From Amycolatopsis thailandensis (GTDB lineage Bacteria; Actinomycetota; Actinomycetes; Mycobacteriales; Pseudonocardiaceae): a stretch of DNA of 57,941 nucleotides. The notes under the pieces were generated by a model. It saw only the letters and a program-made list of their open reading frames with translations, searched no databases and was not told the DNA's origin. Each line of letters opens with the position of its first letter. The stretch's first letter is position 1. A program made the position numbers and the translations under genes. Location of the stretch: assembly GCF_002234405.1 (NCBI RefSeq), contig NZ_NMQT01000190.1:1-57941 (forward strand), in the 5' to 3' direction. Below, piece after piece: positions 50,955 through 57,941 of the stretch.

Positions 50955-51169
50955 GGCGGACTCGATCCTTCCTCTGTCAATTCACTACCGGGTTTGATCG
51001 TAGAGATCGTCCAAGCCCGGTGCCGTTGCCACCGGACGAGACAACGACCATCTCCGCACGCCCAGGACACACCGCACCGACGAAGCAGAGGCTCTCCGCC
51101 GCCGGGAGCCGGACAGAATCCACACCGATCCACCAGCACGTGCCACGCACAGGGGAGGAACAAAAAGAC

Positions 51170-52501
51170 ATGAACGGCCACTATCCACCGGGGCAGGGGA
51201 ACTACGGCCCGCGGAATCAGCATCCGCATCAGGGATTCGTGCCGCACACAGGTGGTGGCACCCACTCGCTCTTCCCGCCAGTCGGCTCGCCGCCGCCCCG
51301 TCCCTTTCCTGCGCCGGAGACACCGCCGCGCAAGAAGCGCCACCGTGTCCTGAAAGTCACGCTCACGCTCGTCGTGGTCGCCGTGCTCGCGTTCGCCGGC
51401 ACCGCCGTCGTCCGCTCGTGGATGTCACCGTCGGCAAAGGACAAGACACCGGGGTCGGCGGACCTCGGGTCGGGTTCGGTCACCGATCCGGTCATGTACG
51501 GGATCAACATCCCCGCCGGCGAAAGCCGGCAGTACCCGTCGAGCCTGCCCGGCGTACCGGACGGCACGGAGCTGTCCGGCCAGCAACTCGGGGGAGTCGA
51601 CCCCAGGGTGCTGCTGTGGGTCACGCTTAAACGGCAAGCTGCCCGTCCGGTCACCGACGTGGTCAACCGCTGGTACCAGTCCACACAGGAATACGACACG
51701 TCCTACCCGGCGGCGCACTCCGTGATCCGGTCGGTCATCGACTGGCGCACCCGCGAGTTCACGCGGGACGACACCAGCATCGACGTCAACAACGCGATCG
51801 ACACCTACGTCTTCCTCCGCTGTGTCGGCCCAGCCTCCGGCCCGGCGCGGGAAGGAACGTACTCGGGGAGCCGCTCCACCGACCGCCCGGCCACGTGGAA
51901 GATCGAGGAGAACCCGCGCGCCAGCAACTGCCCAGACCGGATGAAACCAGGCAAGCTCGTGGCCAACAACCACGTCACCGACGGGCTGGCGCCCTCGGGC
52001 CTGTCAGGCCAGGCGATGGACAAGTTCATCTCGTATCTCGACCACGTACCGAACCTGATCCAAGTGGCGCGCCCCGAATCCATCACGGGCAAGAACGGAA
52101 AGACCTACATCCAGCTCGACGTCACCCTCGTGCCGCAGCCCGATGGCACGGACACGGACAGCACGAGGGGCGCGGCATTCTTGAACGCCGCGTTCGCCCA
52201 GACGGGAAAGAGCCCCTACGACCAGCCCTACAGCATCAACATCGGCGCCGGGCAAGGCTTCAAGAAGCGGTATTTCCTCGACCCCGCAACCCTTCTTCCG
52301 GCCTACTCGGTGACCCTGTCCACACCCCAGCTGCACAGCAACGGCACCCCGATCACCACCGGCCCGCAACCGGAGATCGCCTACAGCCTCGACCAGCACA
52401 GCTGGCCCGAGATGATCGACCCCGACGCGAAACGCACCGAGGGCGGTCCGCCTGTCATGCCGCACCGCCCGTGGCCGTTCGACAAGATCCGGTTGCACTG
52501 A
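51170..52501 (+). CDS. Membrane-anchored protein with proline-rich N-terminus (443 aa)
   Basis: A cytoplasmic Pro/Gly/His-rich segment (1-50) precedes a basic patch RKKRHR and one membrane helix (~60-82), then a large external domain (~100-443). The exported part has WVTLKRQAARPVTDVVNRWYQ, two cysteines near 213 and 249, and ARPESITGKNGKTYIQLDVTL. No catalytic motif recognised. ATG 51170 is preceded by AGGGGAGGAA. Such proteins are common in actinomycetes next to transporters or regulators; function unknown. 215 bp separate it from the divergent P450. Confidence 0.75.
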   Translation: MNGHYPPGQGNYGPRNQHPHQGFVPHTGGGTHSLFPPVGSPPPRPFPAPETPPRKKRHRVLKVTLTLVVVAVLAFAGTAVVRSWMSPSAKDKTPGSADLGSGSVTDPVMYGINIPAGESRQYPSSLPGVPDGTELSGQQLGGVDPRVLLWVTLKRQAARPVTDVVNRWYQSTQEYDTSYPAAHSVIRSVIDWRTREFTRDDTSIDVNNAIDTYVFLRCVGPASGPAREGTYSGSRSTDRPATWKIEENPRASNCPDRMKPGKLVANNHVTDGLAPSGLSGQAMDKFISYLDHVPNLIQVARPESITGKNGKTYIQLDVTLVPQPDGTDTDSTRGAAFLNAAFAQTGKSPYDQPYSINIGAGQGFKKRYFLDPATLLPAYSVTLSTPQLHSNGTPITTGPQPEIAYSLDQHSWPEMIDPDAKRTEGGPPVMPHRPWPFDKIRLH

Positions 52502-52728
52502 TTTCGCGCCGGGGCAATAGTTGGCACGAACCACAGGTGATCGTTGGCATCGTGTCCGGGGCTTCGGTGCGGTGCGCTTGGACGGCGCGCGGCCGGGACA
52601 TCGGCGACAAGGAGGATGGCCGATGCGGGGTCTGTCGCGCTGCGCGTCGAGGCGAGTAGCGTTCTGCTCGTGTCGTGACGAATCGGCGGATACTTGGGCC
52701 GGGCACCCGCGAGGCGAATGGAACTGAA

Positions 52729-53631
52729 GTGACCAAGCAACAGCGCAAGCGGTCCCATCACACCGTTCCCCGTTCTCACCTCACCCGGTTCGCGCGTGCA
52801 CAGCGCGCTGGGCGCGGGCATCCGCAGCTGACGCGGGTCGAACTGCCCGGCACGAAGCGGCACCCGATCTCGGTGACCTCGGCGACCGTCGAGACGGACT
52901 TCTACCTCACCCACACCGCGGACGGCGATCCCTCCGATGCCTTCGAGGATCAGCTATCAGAGGTCGAGGCGGCTGCGGCGACCGCCGTGCGCCACCTGGT
53001 CGACGACAAAGCTCCCCTGACGCAGGAGCATCGGGAATGGATCGCGGCCTGGGCCGCTCTGCAGCACCTGCGCACACCCGGCCAGCGCGAACTGCTGGCT
53101 CTCACCACCGAGCTGACCAGCGAGATCAGCGGCCGCACCCTCGGCGAAGAACTCGAACAGTTCCCCGGCCCAGGTCCGCACACCTATGCCAGGCACCTGT
53201 CCCGACAGGAAAGCGAACGCCACCGCGCGCCGCACCTCCAGTCGATAATCGACAACTTCCACGCCGGCGTTGACACGCTCGTCTCCCGCACCTGGACCGT
53301 GGTGTTCTTTGAGAGAAGGACGCTGATCACCTCCGACTCACCCGTCACCCTGCTCCCGATTCCCGGCACCGCCGTCCGCACGCCGCTGAGCCTGACCTCC
53401 AACAGCGGCATCCTGGTGCCGCTCGACCGTCGCGCCGCCCTCCTGATGGACGAGGGAAAGGGTCGCGATCGCGTGATCGCCGGTACGACCCAGGTGAGCA
53501 GGAGACTGAACCAGGAGATCGTCAACGGGGCTCGCCGGTGCGTCTTCCACCACCCCGACGACGACCCTCTCGCAGGCCTCGTCCTTCCCGAGCCCCAGGA
53601 ACAACGAGTGATGTTCGAGCGCGTGTTCTGA
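52729..53631 (+). CDS. DUF4238 protein
   Basis: 300 aa from GTG 52729; a GTG at 52675 is an alternative, and neither has a strong ribosome site. The N-terminal KRSHHTVPRSHLTRFA fits the HxVPxxYLxxF opening of DUF4238; further conserved-looking parts are SDSPVTLLPIPG, SGILVPLDRRAAL and the VETDFYLTH segment. The family is widespread, often near mobile DNA or defence genes, and of unknown function. It is followed 4 nt later by the 553-aa gene, implying joint translation. Confidence 0.8.
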   Translation: MTKQQRKRSHHTVPRSHLTRFARAQRAGRGHPQLTRVELPGTKRHPISVTSATVETDFYLTHTADGDPSDAFEDQLSEVEAAAATAVRHLVDDKAPLTQEHREWIAAWAALQHLRTPGQRELLALTTELTSEISGRTLGEELEQFPGPGPHTYARHLSRQESERHRAPHLQSIIDNFHAGVDTLVSRTWTVVFFERRTLITSDSPVTLLPIPGTAVRTPLSLTSNSGILVPLDRRAALLMDEGKGRDRVIAGTTQVSRRLNQEIVNGARRCVFHHPDDDPLAGLVLPEPQEQRVMFERVF

Positions 53632-53635
53632 CGGC

Positions 53636-55297
53636 ATGGCCGCCGTGCGAGAGACCAACGTGCGGGTGCTGCCGTGCGTTTTGAACGCGCTCGACCGGAT
53701 CGCGCTTCGGCGCGGCGTGTCGCGTGATGAAGCCGTGCGGCAGGTACTCGCCGAGCACATCGCCGCGCAGGAAGCGCGGGACCCCGAGGACCGGCTCACC
53801 CATATCGCGACCGTTCTGCGGCACCCCCTGCCGGGCCCGCGTAACCGGGAACGGGCAGACCAGCCACTACGGCTGCGGCTCCCGGAGGGAATGGCCGACC
53901 GGGCCCGTGCGGTGTCCCTGCGGCTGCCGGGGCAGCATCCACGTGCCCACAAGGACTACGTGGCCCGGCCGCTGACCGACGCGGTGGTGACCGCCATCGC
54001 GGTGCAGGAGCGCTTCACCGATCCCTTCCTGGATGGGCTGTTGCCGGTGCTACGGCACAACGCCGCTCTTGGCCTGTGGCAGCTGGCGGTCGCCGAGACC
54101 ATCACCAAACCGGAGCTGGCGATCCAAGGCGCTGCCGAGTACGTGCGCGCCCGGATGGGCGGGACGTTGACACCGGACGAACGACGCTTGCTGCTGATGT
54201 CCGAACAGCTCGACGACGAGGTGTTCTGGCACGCCGAGTCCCGTTTCACCGCCGCCACCCAATTGGCCCGCGTGCTGCTGACTGACGATGACAGCGGGGC
54301 GGCGAAGGAGAAATGGTTGTACGAGCAGGGAAACGACTGGCATGAGTGGCGACTGGACCTGCGGCACGCCGACCACGGTAGCCAGCAGCGCGGCGGCTGG
54401 GAGGCAGACGGCCGCGGTTCCACCGCGGTCTGGCGCGCGGGCCGCAACGTCGACCTTCAGGACTTCACCGACTGGCTGCGGACACTCGACGGCCGCACAC
54501 CACGGACGCGGATCATGCGCGCTCCCGGTTGGTCGGTCCGCGCGCCCGCGGGCTGGGCTACCCACGTCGTCCCGCGCGGCCAGGAACTGCCCGAGCGATT
54601 CGCCCAGTGGGCTGCGCGGGATCAAGTACTGGTGTGGCCGGTCGACGGCCGCCAGATCGTGTGGCCAGTGCGCCCCGGGCGCACGCGGCCCGTCCCCGGA
54701 ATCGAGCCGCTCGCCGCCCTCGCCCGCACCCTGCGGCCGCAGGAAGTCCTCGAATTCGTCGAGGCGATCCTCATCGAATGGGGAACGTCCGTGACGGACG
54801 CGGTGGACGCCAGCATCGGGCTCGATGACGACGGCAGCGGAGCGTCCAACGAGCTGGTGGCCGAGTTCGACTTCCCGACGCCCTACCTGTGGCTGCCGGT
54901 CGACAAGGCGTTCGACTTCGGCTTCATCGACGCCGGACAGCGCCGCGCCGCGATGGCCGCAGCCTACGAGCAGGCCCCACATCGGACGCGGACCGCCGGC
55001 GAACGCATCGTGTCCGAGCCCGGACCCGGTCCCGACCGGGATTTCACCGTGCTCATCACGCGCCGAAGGAAGTCCCGCACAGCGAAACCGGTGTGGCGGT
55101 GGCCGCGCGGCTCGGTGGCTGAGGAGGTCTTCGCCGGAACCTCACCGGAGATCGTGAGCTGGCTGGCCGACCGGTCTCTCTGGATGGCACGTCGTATGGT
55201 CTTCGGGGCCATGGAACAGGCCTGGCACGACGGGTTCGACCACTACGCGGCGTCGTACTGGCGGCCCGGCGGCCTCGCGGACACCGACCTCGTGTGA
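53636..55297 (+). CDS. Unknown protein with ribbon-helix-helix-like N-terminus (553 aa)
   Basis: Starts 4 nt after the DUF4238 stop. Residues ~1-45 (TNVRVLPCVLNALDRIALRRGVSRDEAVRQVLAEHI) have the strand-helix-helix pattern of ribbon-helix-helix DNA-binding proteins. The remaining ~500 residues have no family I recognise; Trp-rich stretches such as WRLDLRHADHG, WLRTLDG and VWPVDGRQIVWPVR alternate with helical segments. An autoregulating toxin or defence effector is conceivable. The pairing with DUF4238 is the main clue. Confidence 0.75.
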   Translation: MAAVRETNVRVLPCVLNALDRIALRRGVSRDEAVRQVLAEHIAAQEARDPEDRLTHIATVLRHPLPGPRNRERADQPLRLRLPEGMADRARAVSLRLPGQHPRAHKDYVARPLTDAVVTAIAVQERFTDPFLDGLLPVLRHNAALGLWQLAVAETITKPELAIQGAAEYVRARMGGTLTPDERRLLLMSEQLDDEVFWHAESRFTAATQLARVLLTDDDSGAAKEKWLYEQGNDWHEWRLDLRHADHGSQQRGGWEADGRGSTAVWRAGRNVDLQDFTDWLRTLDGRTPRTRIMRAPGWSVRAPAGWATHVVPRGQELPERFAQWAARDQVLVWPVDGRQIVWPVRPGRTRPVPGIEPLAALARTLRPQEVLEFVEAILIEWGTSVTDAVDASIGLDDDGSGASNELVAEFDFPTPYLWLPVDKAFDFGFIDAGQRRAAMAAAYEQAPHRTRTAGERIVSEPGPGPDRDFTVLITRRRKSRTAKPVWRWPRGSVAEEVFAGTSPEIVSWLADRSLWMARRMVFGAMEQAWHDGFDHYAASYWRPGGLADTDLV

Positions 55298-55374
55298 CAC
55301 CCACCAATACCTCCTGGCTCTCCTCCTGTTTCAACCTGGTGCTGCACAACCACCACCAACCAGGGAGAAACGTC

Positions 55375-55524
55375 ATGTCAGGACACGCGAACCACGACCA
55401 GCAGCACCCCGCCCCGAACGCTCCCAGATGGTGGCAGCACGTGTGGCCGAGAGTGAAGGTCCCGCTGCAGCTGATCGCCGGGCAGTTCATCGGCTGGGCC
55501 ATCCGCAAAGTCCTCGGCGAGTAG
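55375..55524 (+). CDS. 49-aa amphipathic peptide
   Basis: ATG 55375 has AGGGAGA 6 nt upstream; a GTG at 55294 would extend the frame but without such a site. The N-terminal 20 residues are His/Asn/Pro-rich; the C-terminal half (WWQHVWPRVKVPLQLIAGQF) is Trp-rich, basic and amphipathic and could bind membranes. It lies 77 nt after the 553-aa gene and is followed by a clear hairpin, supporting a real transcription unit end. Confidence 0.6.
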   Translation: MSGHANHDQQHPAPNAPRWWQHVWPRVKVPLQLIAGQFIGWAIRKVLGE

Positions 55525-55539
55525 GAGTTGCTCCGCGGC

Positions 55540-55576
55540 GCCGGCCCGGACAGCGCAACCAGCTGTCCGGGCCGGC
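55540..55576 (+). terminator. 14-bp stem-loop after 49-aa gene
   Basis: Arms 55540-55553 and 55563-55576 are perfectly complementary with a 9-nt loop, 16 nt after the stop. It likely ends the DUF4238 operon. Confidence 0.85.
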
Positions 55577-56296
55577 GACGGACGCCGAGGTCCATGACGC
55601 CACCACCAGCCCCGCGAGTTCAGATGAGTCTCTCGGTTGGCGGTGATCCAGGTACGCGAACGGGCAGAGCGGTCGTTGCGGTTGATGCAGCAGCTCTGTG
55701 ACGACAGTTGTTAGTTGGCACCACGGTTCGCCTGGCGTGGCGTTTCTCCGTCGGGTACAGGTGATGGATGGCATGAACGACATGTGCTTTTAGGCACGAA
55801 ATCTGGCGGGCATGTCGTGTGGGTGACCAGTTATCTGATCGAACTCGACTTCCGGGCTTGTGGCGATCAGTCTCCCGTCGACTTGGGCGGGCTCAGCCGT
55901 AATGAGCGCGGCGTCGGCCGCGACGGACAAACCGGGCGCGATGCGTGATGATTTAACACGTGCTGCAAGTTAGCGGCGGGTGTGGAGCAGACTCGGCATT
56001 CTCACTCGTTCGGCGATGAACAGGCCAGTTGGTAGGCGTGTTTTAGGCATATTGCCCGCACCGCATCACCGCGGTTACACCACTTGGCCTGATGACGAGG
56101 CCTGTTGAGTCCGGGCTCCTTTTCCAGTACCCGAGCTTTGCCGTTCGCGGCCGACGTCAGCTGTGATCCTTACCCAGGGCATCACGACTGGCCGAGCCAA
56201 GCTGCACTCGGTAGGGTGTCCGACCGTCCATGCCGCTGCGTACTGCCACGCTGCGAGGTGTGTTACGCAAGCGAGTCGCTGCGCGACAGGTGGTGT
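55577..56296. other. 720-bp region without supported gene
   Basis: Only short overlapping frames are present, with stop codons throughout and lower GC third-position bias than neighbouring genes. No tRNA, IS end or convincing promoter was identified. It could hold remnants of a lost gene or the regulatory region of the STAND gene starting at 56297. Confidence 0.5.
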
Positions 56297-57941
56297 ATGA
56301 GTCGGTTGCGCGGAGCGCGATGGTGGCACGGGCTCGTGTCGGTGGTCATCGCCGCCGGAGTCGGGGTGCTAACAAATTTGGCCACCGGCGGGTTCTCGTG
56401 GGCGTTGACCGTGTTCTTGGTTGTGCTGGTGGTAGTCCAGGCGGGCTTGTCGGCGTGGCAGGTGGGGCGCGATCGGCAGGATATGCGGGATGCGCGTGAT
56501 GCGATGCTGGGGCAACTGCGGCCGCCCGCGCCGATCTTTTCGGCCGACGAGGCTGCCGTCGGACAAGGCGGTGGGGGATCTGGAGCGCGGGGTGTGGTGC
56601 ATTGGCTGACCGCTCCATTTAGCCCTACTCCGCTGTGGGGCCGGAGTGCTGTCCGCGACCGGCTTGTGGCGTGGTGCGAACACCGTGATCCGCAGGCTGA
56701 GGTGGCGAGGGTGATTGCCGGCTCTGCCGGGGTGGGCAAGAGCCGTCTCGCTCTGGCGGTGGCGGAGTCTCTGCTCAACAAGGGATGGGCGGCCGGGCGC
56801 CTGGACAGTGACGGAGCGGGACTGGTCGAGCGGATTGTCGCAGCAGACGATCCGACGTTGGTGATCGTCGACGACGCTGAGCGTGTTGCCGCCCCCGTAC
56901 TGGAAGCTCTCCTCGGCGGAGCGATCCGCCACCCGGCTCTGGTGCGCGTGGTGTTGCTTGCCCGTACGGCAGCGGCGGTGCCGGTGCTGTCCGACACGGT
57001 CTTGCCGCATCTGCGGCGGATCGAGACGCTGGAACCCGTGGGTGAGGCCAGCGACCGGCTGCGCTGGTACGGCGAGGCAGTTCAGGCCTATGCCCGCACG
57101 CTGCAGGTCTCCCCGCCGGACTTGCCGGATCGTCCGGTTGGATCCGAAGACGACACTCCGCTGGTGCTGCACGCGCGTGCGCTGCTCGCGGTGCTGGGGC
57201 GCATCAATTCCCGCACCCAGCCACCGTCCGAGCTGTTCACCGAGCTGGTCGCCCTGGAACAACGCGGCTGGGCCGCCGACCTATCGCGGCTGCCTGCAGG
57301 GTGTGATTTAGACACGCTCGCCGAGGCCCTGACGGTGCTGCTGCTGTCACCTGCCGCCGATGTTGAGGAGGCGGCGACGCTGCTGCGTCGGCTACCTCAG
57401 TTCGCTCACGACACCGCGCAGGAGTCCCGCATCGCGGTTGCTGGCTGGGTGCACCGACGCTACCCGCCAGGGCCTGATCACCGGCCAGGCCTGGTTCCTC
57501 ACCTTGTCGCCGATCGCCTGGTCCTTGACACCCTCCGCCGCCGCCTACAGCTGTTACGTGATCAGGATGCTCCTGCAGCGGCGCTGGTGCTAGCTCGTGC
57601 CTTTGCCACATACAACGATGCGCTCGAACAGCTCACTAATCTGCTCGCCCACCACATCAGCCAGCTCCCCGAAGCGCTTGCCGTAATCCTGGCCACCGGC
57701 GCCACCGGCCACCTGCTTGACCGCGCTGTGGCCGACTTGATCAGCACCCACATCGCCGATGACATCCGTGCCCGCGAACGAGTCCTGGCGCTGACCCCAC
57801 CCGAAGCGTTTCCCCACCTGCGCATTGTCTGCATGCAGCTACTCGTCACCCACCACCGCGAACAGGTTGAGACCGAGCCTGGTCGGTACCGCCCCGACCT
57901 CGCCGATTCGCTGGACAACCTCGGGATCCGCCTCGGTGCGG
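56297..57941 (+). CDS. Membrane-anchored STAND ATPase with TPRs (partial, runs off the edge)
   Basis: At least 548 codons, open to the window end. Two N-terminal membrane helices (~12-30 and ~33-54) are followed by a coiled linker and a P-loop ATPase: AGSAGVGKSRLAL (141-153), Walker B TLVIVDDAE (187-195), later helical region ~290-520. The last codons read YRPDLADSLDNLGIRL, the beginning of a typical TPR (LA-x-SL-x-NLG) array. Such proteins are signal-dependent oligomerising ATPases, several of which act in antiphage defence or regulation. ATG 56297 is a tentative start; the C-terminal effector or sensor lies outside the window. Confidence 0.85.
   Translation, partial: MSRLRGARWWHGLVSVVIAAGVGVLTNLATGGFSWALTVFLVVLVVVQAGLSAWQVGRDRQDMRDARDAMLGQLRPPAPIFSADEAAVGQGGGGSGARGVVHWLTAPFSPTPLWGRSAVRDRLVAWCEHRDPQAEVARVIAGSAGVGKSRLALAVAESLLNKGWAAGRLDSDGAGLVERIVAADDPTLVIVDDAERVAAPVLEALLGGAIRHPALVRVVLLARTAAAVPVLSDTVLPHLRRIETLEPVGEASDRLRWYGEAVQAYARTLQVSPPDLPDRPVGSEDDTPLVLHARALLAVLGRINSRTQPPSELFTELVALEQRGWAADLSRLPAGCDLDTLAEALTVLLLSPAADVEEAATLLRRLPQFAHDTAQESRIAVAGWVHRRYPPGPDHRPGLVPHLVADRLVLDTLRRRLQLLRDQDAPAAALVLARAFATYNDALEQLTNLLAHHISQLPEALAVILATGATGHLLDRAVADLISTHIADDIRARERVLALTPPEAFPHLRIVCMQLLVTHHREQVETEPGRYRPDLADSLDNLGIRLGA

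Noticed and set aside
55715..55948. 77-aa plus-strand frame in the 55.6-56.3 kb gap
   Set aside because: TTG start without ribosome site, no domain, weak third-position GC; not supportable.

Overview
The window is high-GC DNA with GTG and ATG starts, tightly overlapping ATGA/GTGA gene junctions, a WhiB-like regulator, MAB_1171c-type membrane proteins, an SCO6880-type conjugation protein and BldD/XRE-like regulators. All of this points to an actinomycete. A member of the Pseudonocardiales (Amycolatopsis or Saccharopolyspora relatives) or a streptomycete would fit; genus is an inference, not something the sequence proves. No rRNA, tRNA, CRISPR array, insertion sequence, integrase or replication initiator was recognised, so the ends and replication mode of the mobile element cannot be fixed from this window.

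Left part (1-22 kb) is the core of a conjugative element (ICE or plasmid). Three short plus-strand genes (one an SSB-like OB-fold protein) are each followed at once by a perfect GC-rich hairpin. A minus-strand coiled-coil gene and a plus-strand MobF relaxase-helicase (3043-7638) diverge from a ~500-bp gap. That gap holds eight closely packed perfect hairpins and is a good candidate for the transfer origin. From 21.1 kb back to 7.8 kb runs one long minus-strand operon: secreted alpha/beta hydrolase, lipoprotein, transglycosylase-NlpC/P60 peptidoglycan hydrolase, ParA-like ATPase, small two-helix membrane protein, VirB8-like anchor protein, VirB6-like polytopic protein, SCO6880 protein, WhiB-like regulator, VirB4-like ATPase, VirD4/TraG coupling protein and a DUF4913 protein. 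Many of these genes overlap by 4 nt.

Middle left (21.1-28.8 kb) is an accessory cluster reading into the transfer operon: an AvrD-family protein coupled to an unknown 174-aa protein and a P-loop kinase-like protein, an unknown 304-aa protein, a cupin, a histidinol-phosphate-type aminotransferase, a MetE-like TIM-barrel protein, and three small exported proteins that share motifs with each other. It looks like a small-molecule (syringolide or butenolide-like) or signalling locus carried on the element, and I know of no described system with this composition. Next to it (29.3-33.0 kb) are a secreted PTGKP-repeat protein, an L,D-transpeptidase and a sedolisin (S53) protease. A five-gene operon (33.4-36.3 kb) follows, starting with an 88-aa peptide that has a Cys/Thr-rich tail and includes an alpha/beta hydrolase and a lipoprotein.

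Right part (36.6-57.9 kb): an XRE-ImmA-MAB_1171c regulatory island with two tandem perfect palindromes (TGTGCA-N6-TGCACA) as likely operator; a BMP-type nucleoside ABC importer (lipoprotein, two-domain ATPase, two permeases) with a coupled methyltransferase; an HTH-NB-ARC-TPR STAND regulator; a second MAB_1171c protein with a coupled 45-aa gene; a cytochrome P450; a proline-rich membrane protein; a DUF4238 protein followed 4 nt later by an unknown 553-aa protein and a 49-aa amphipathic peptide; and, running off the right edge, a membrane-anchored STAND ATPase with TPRs.
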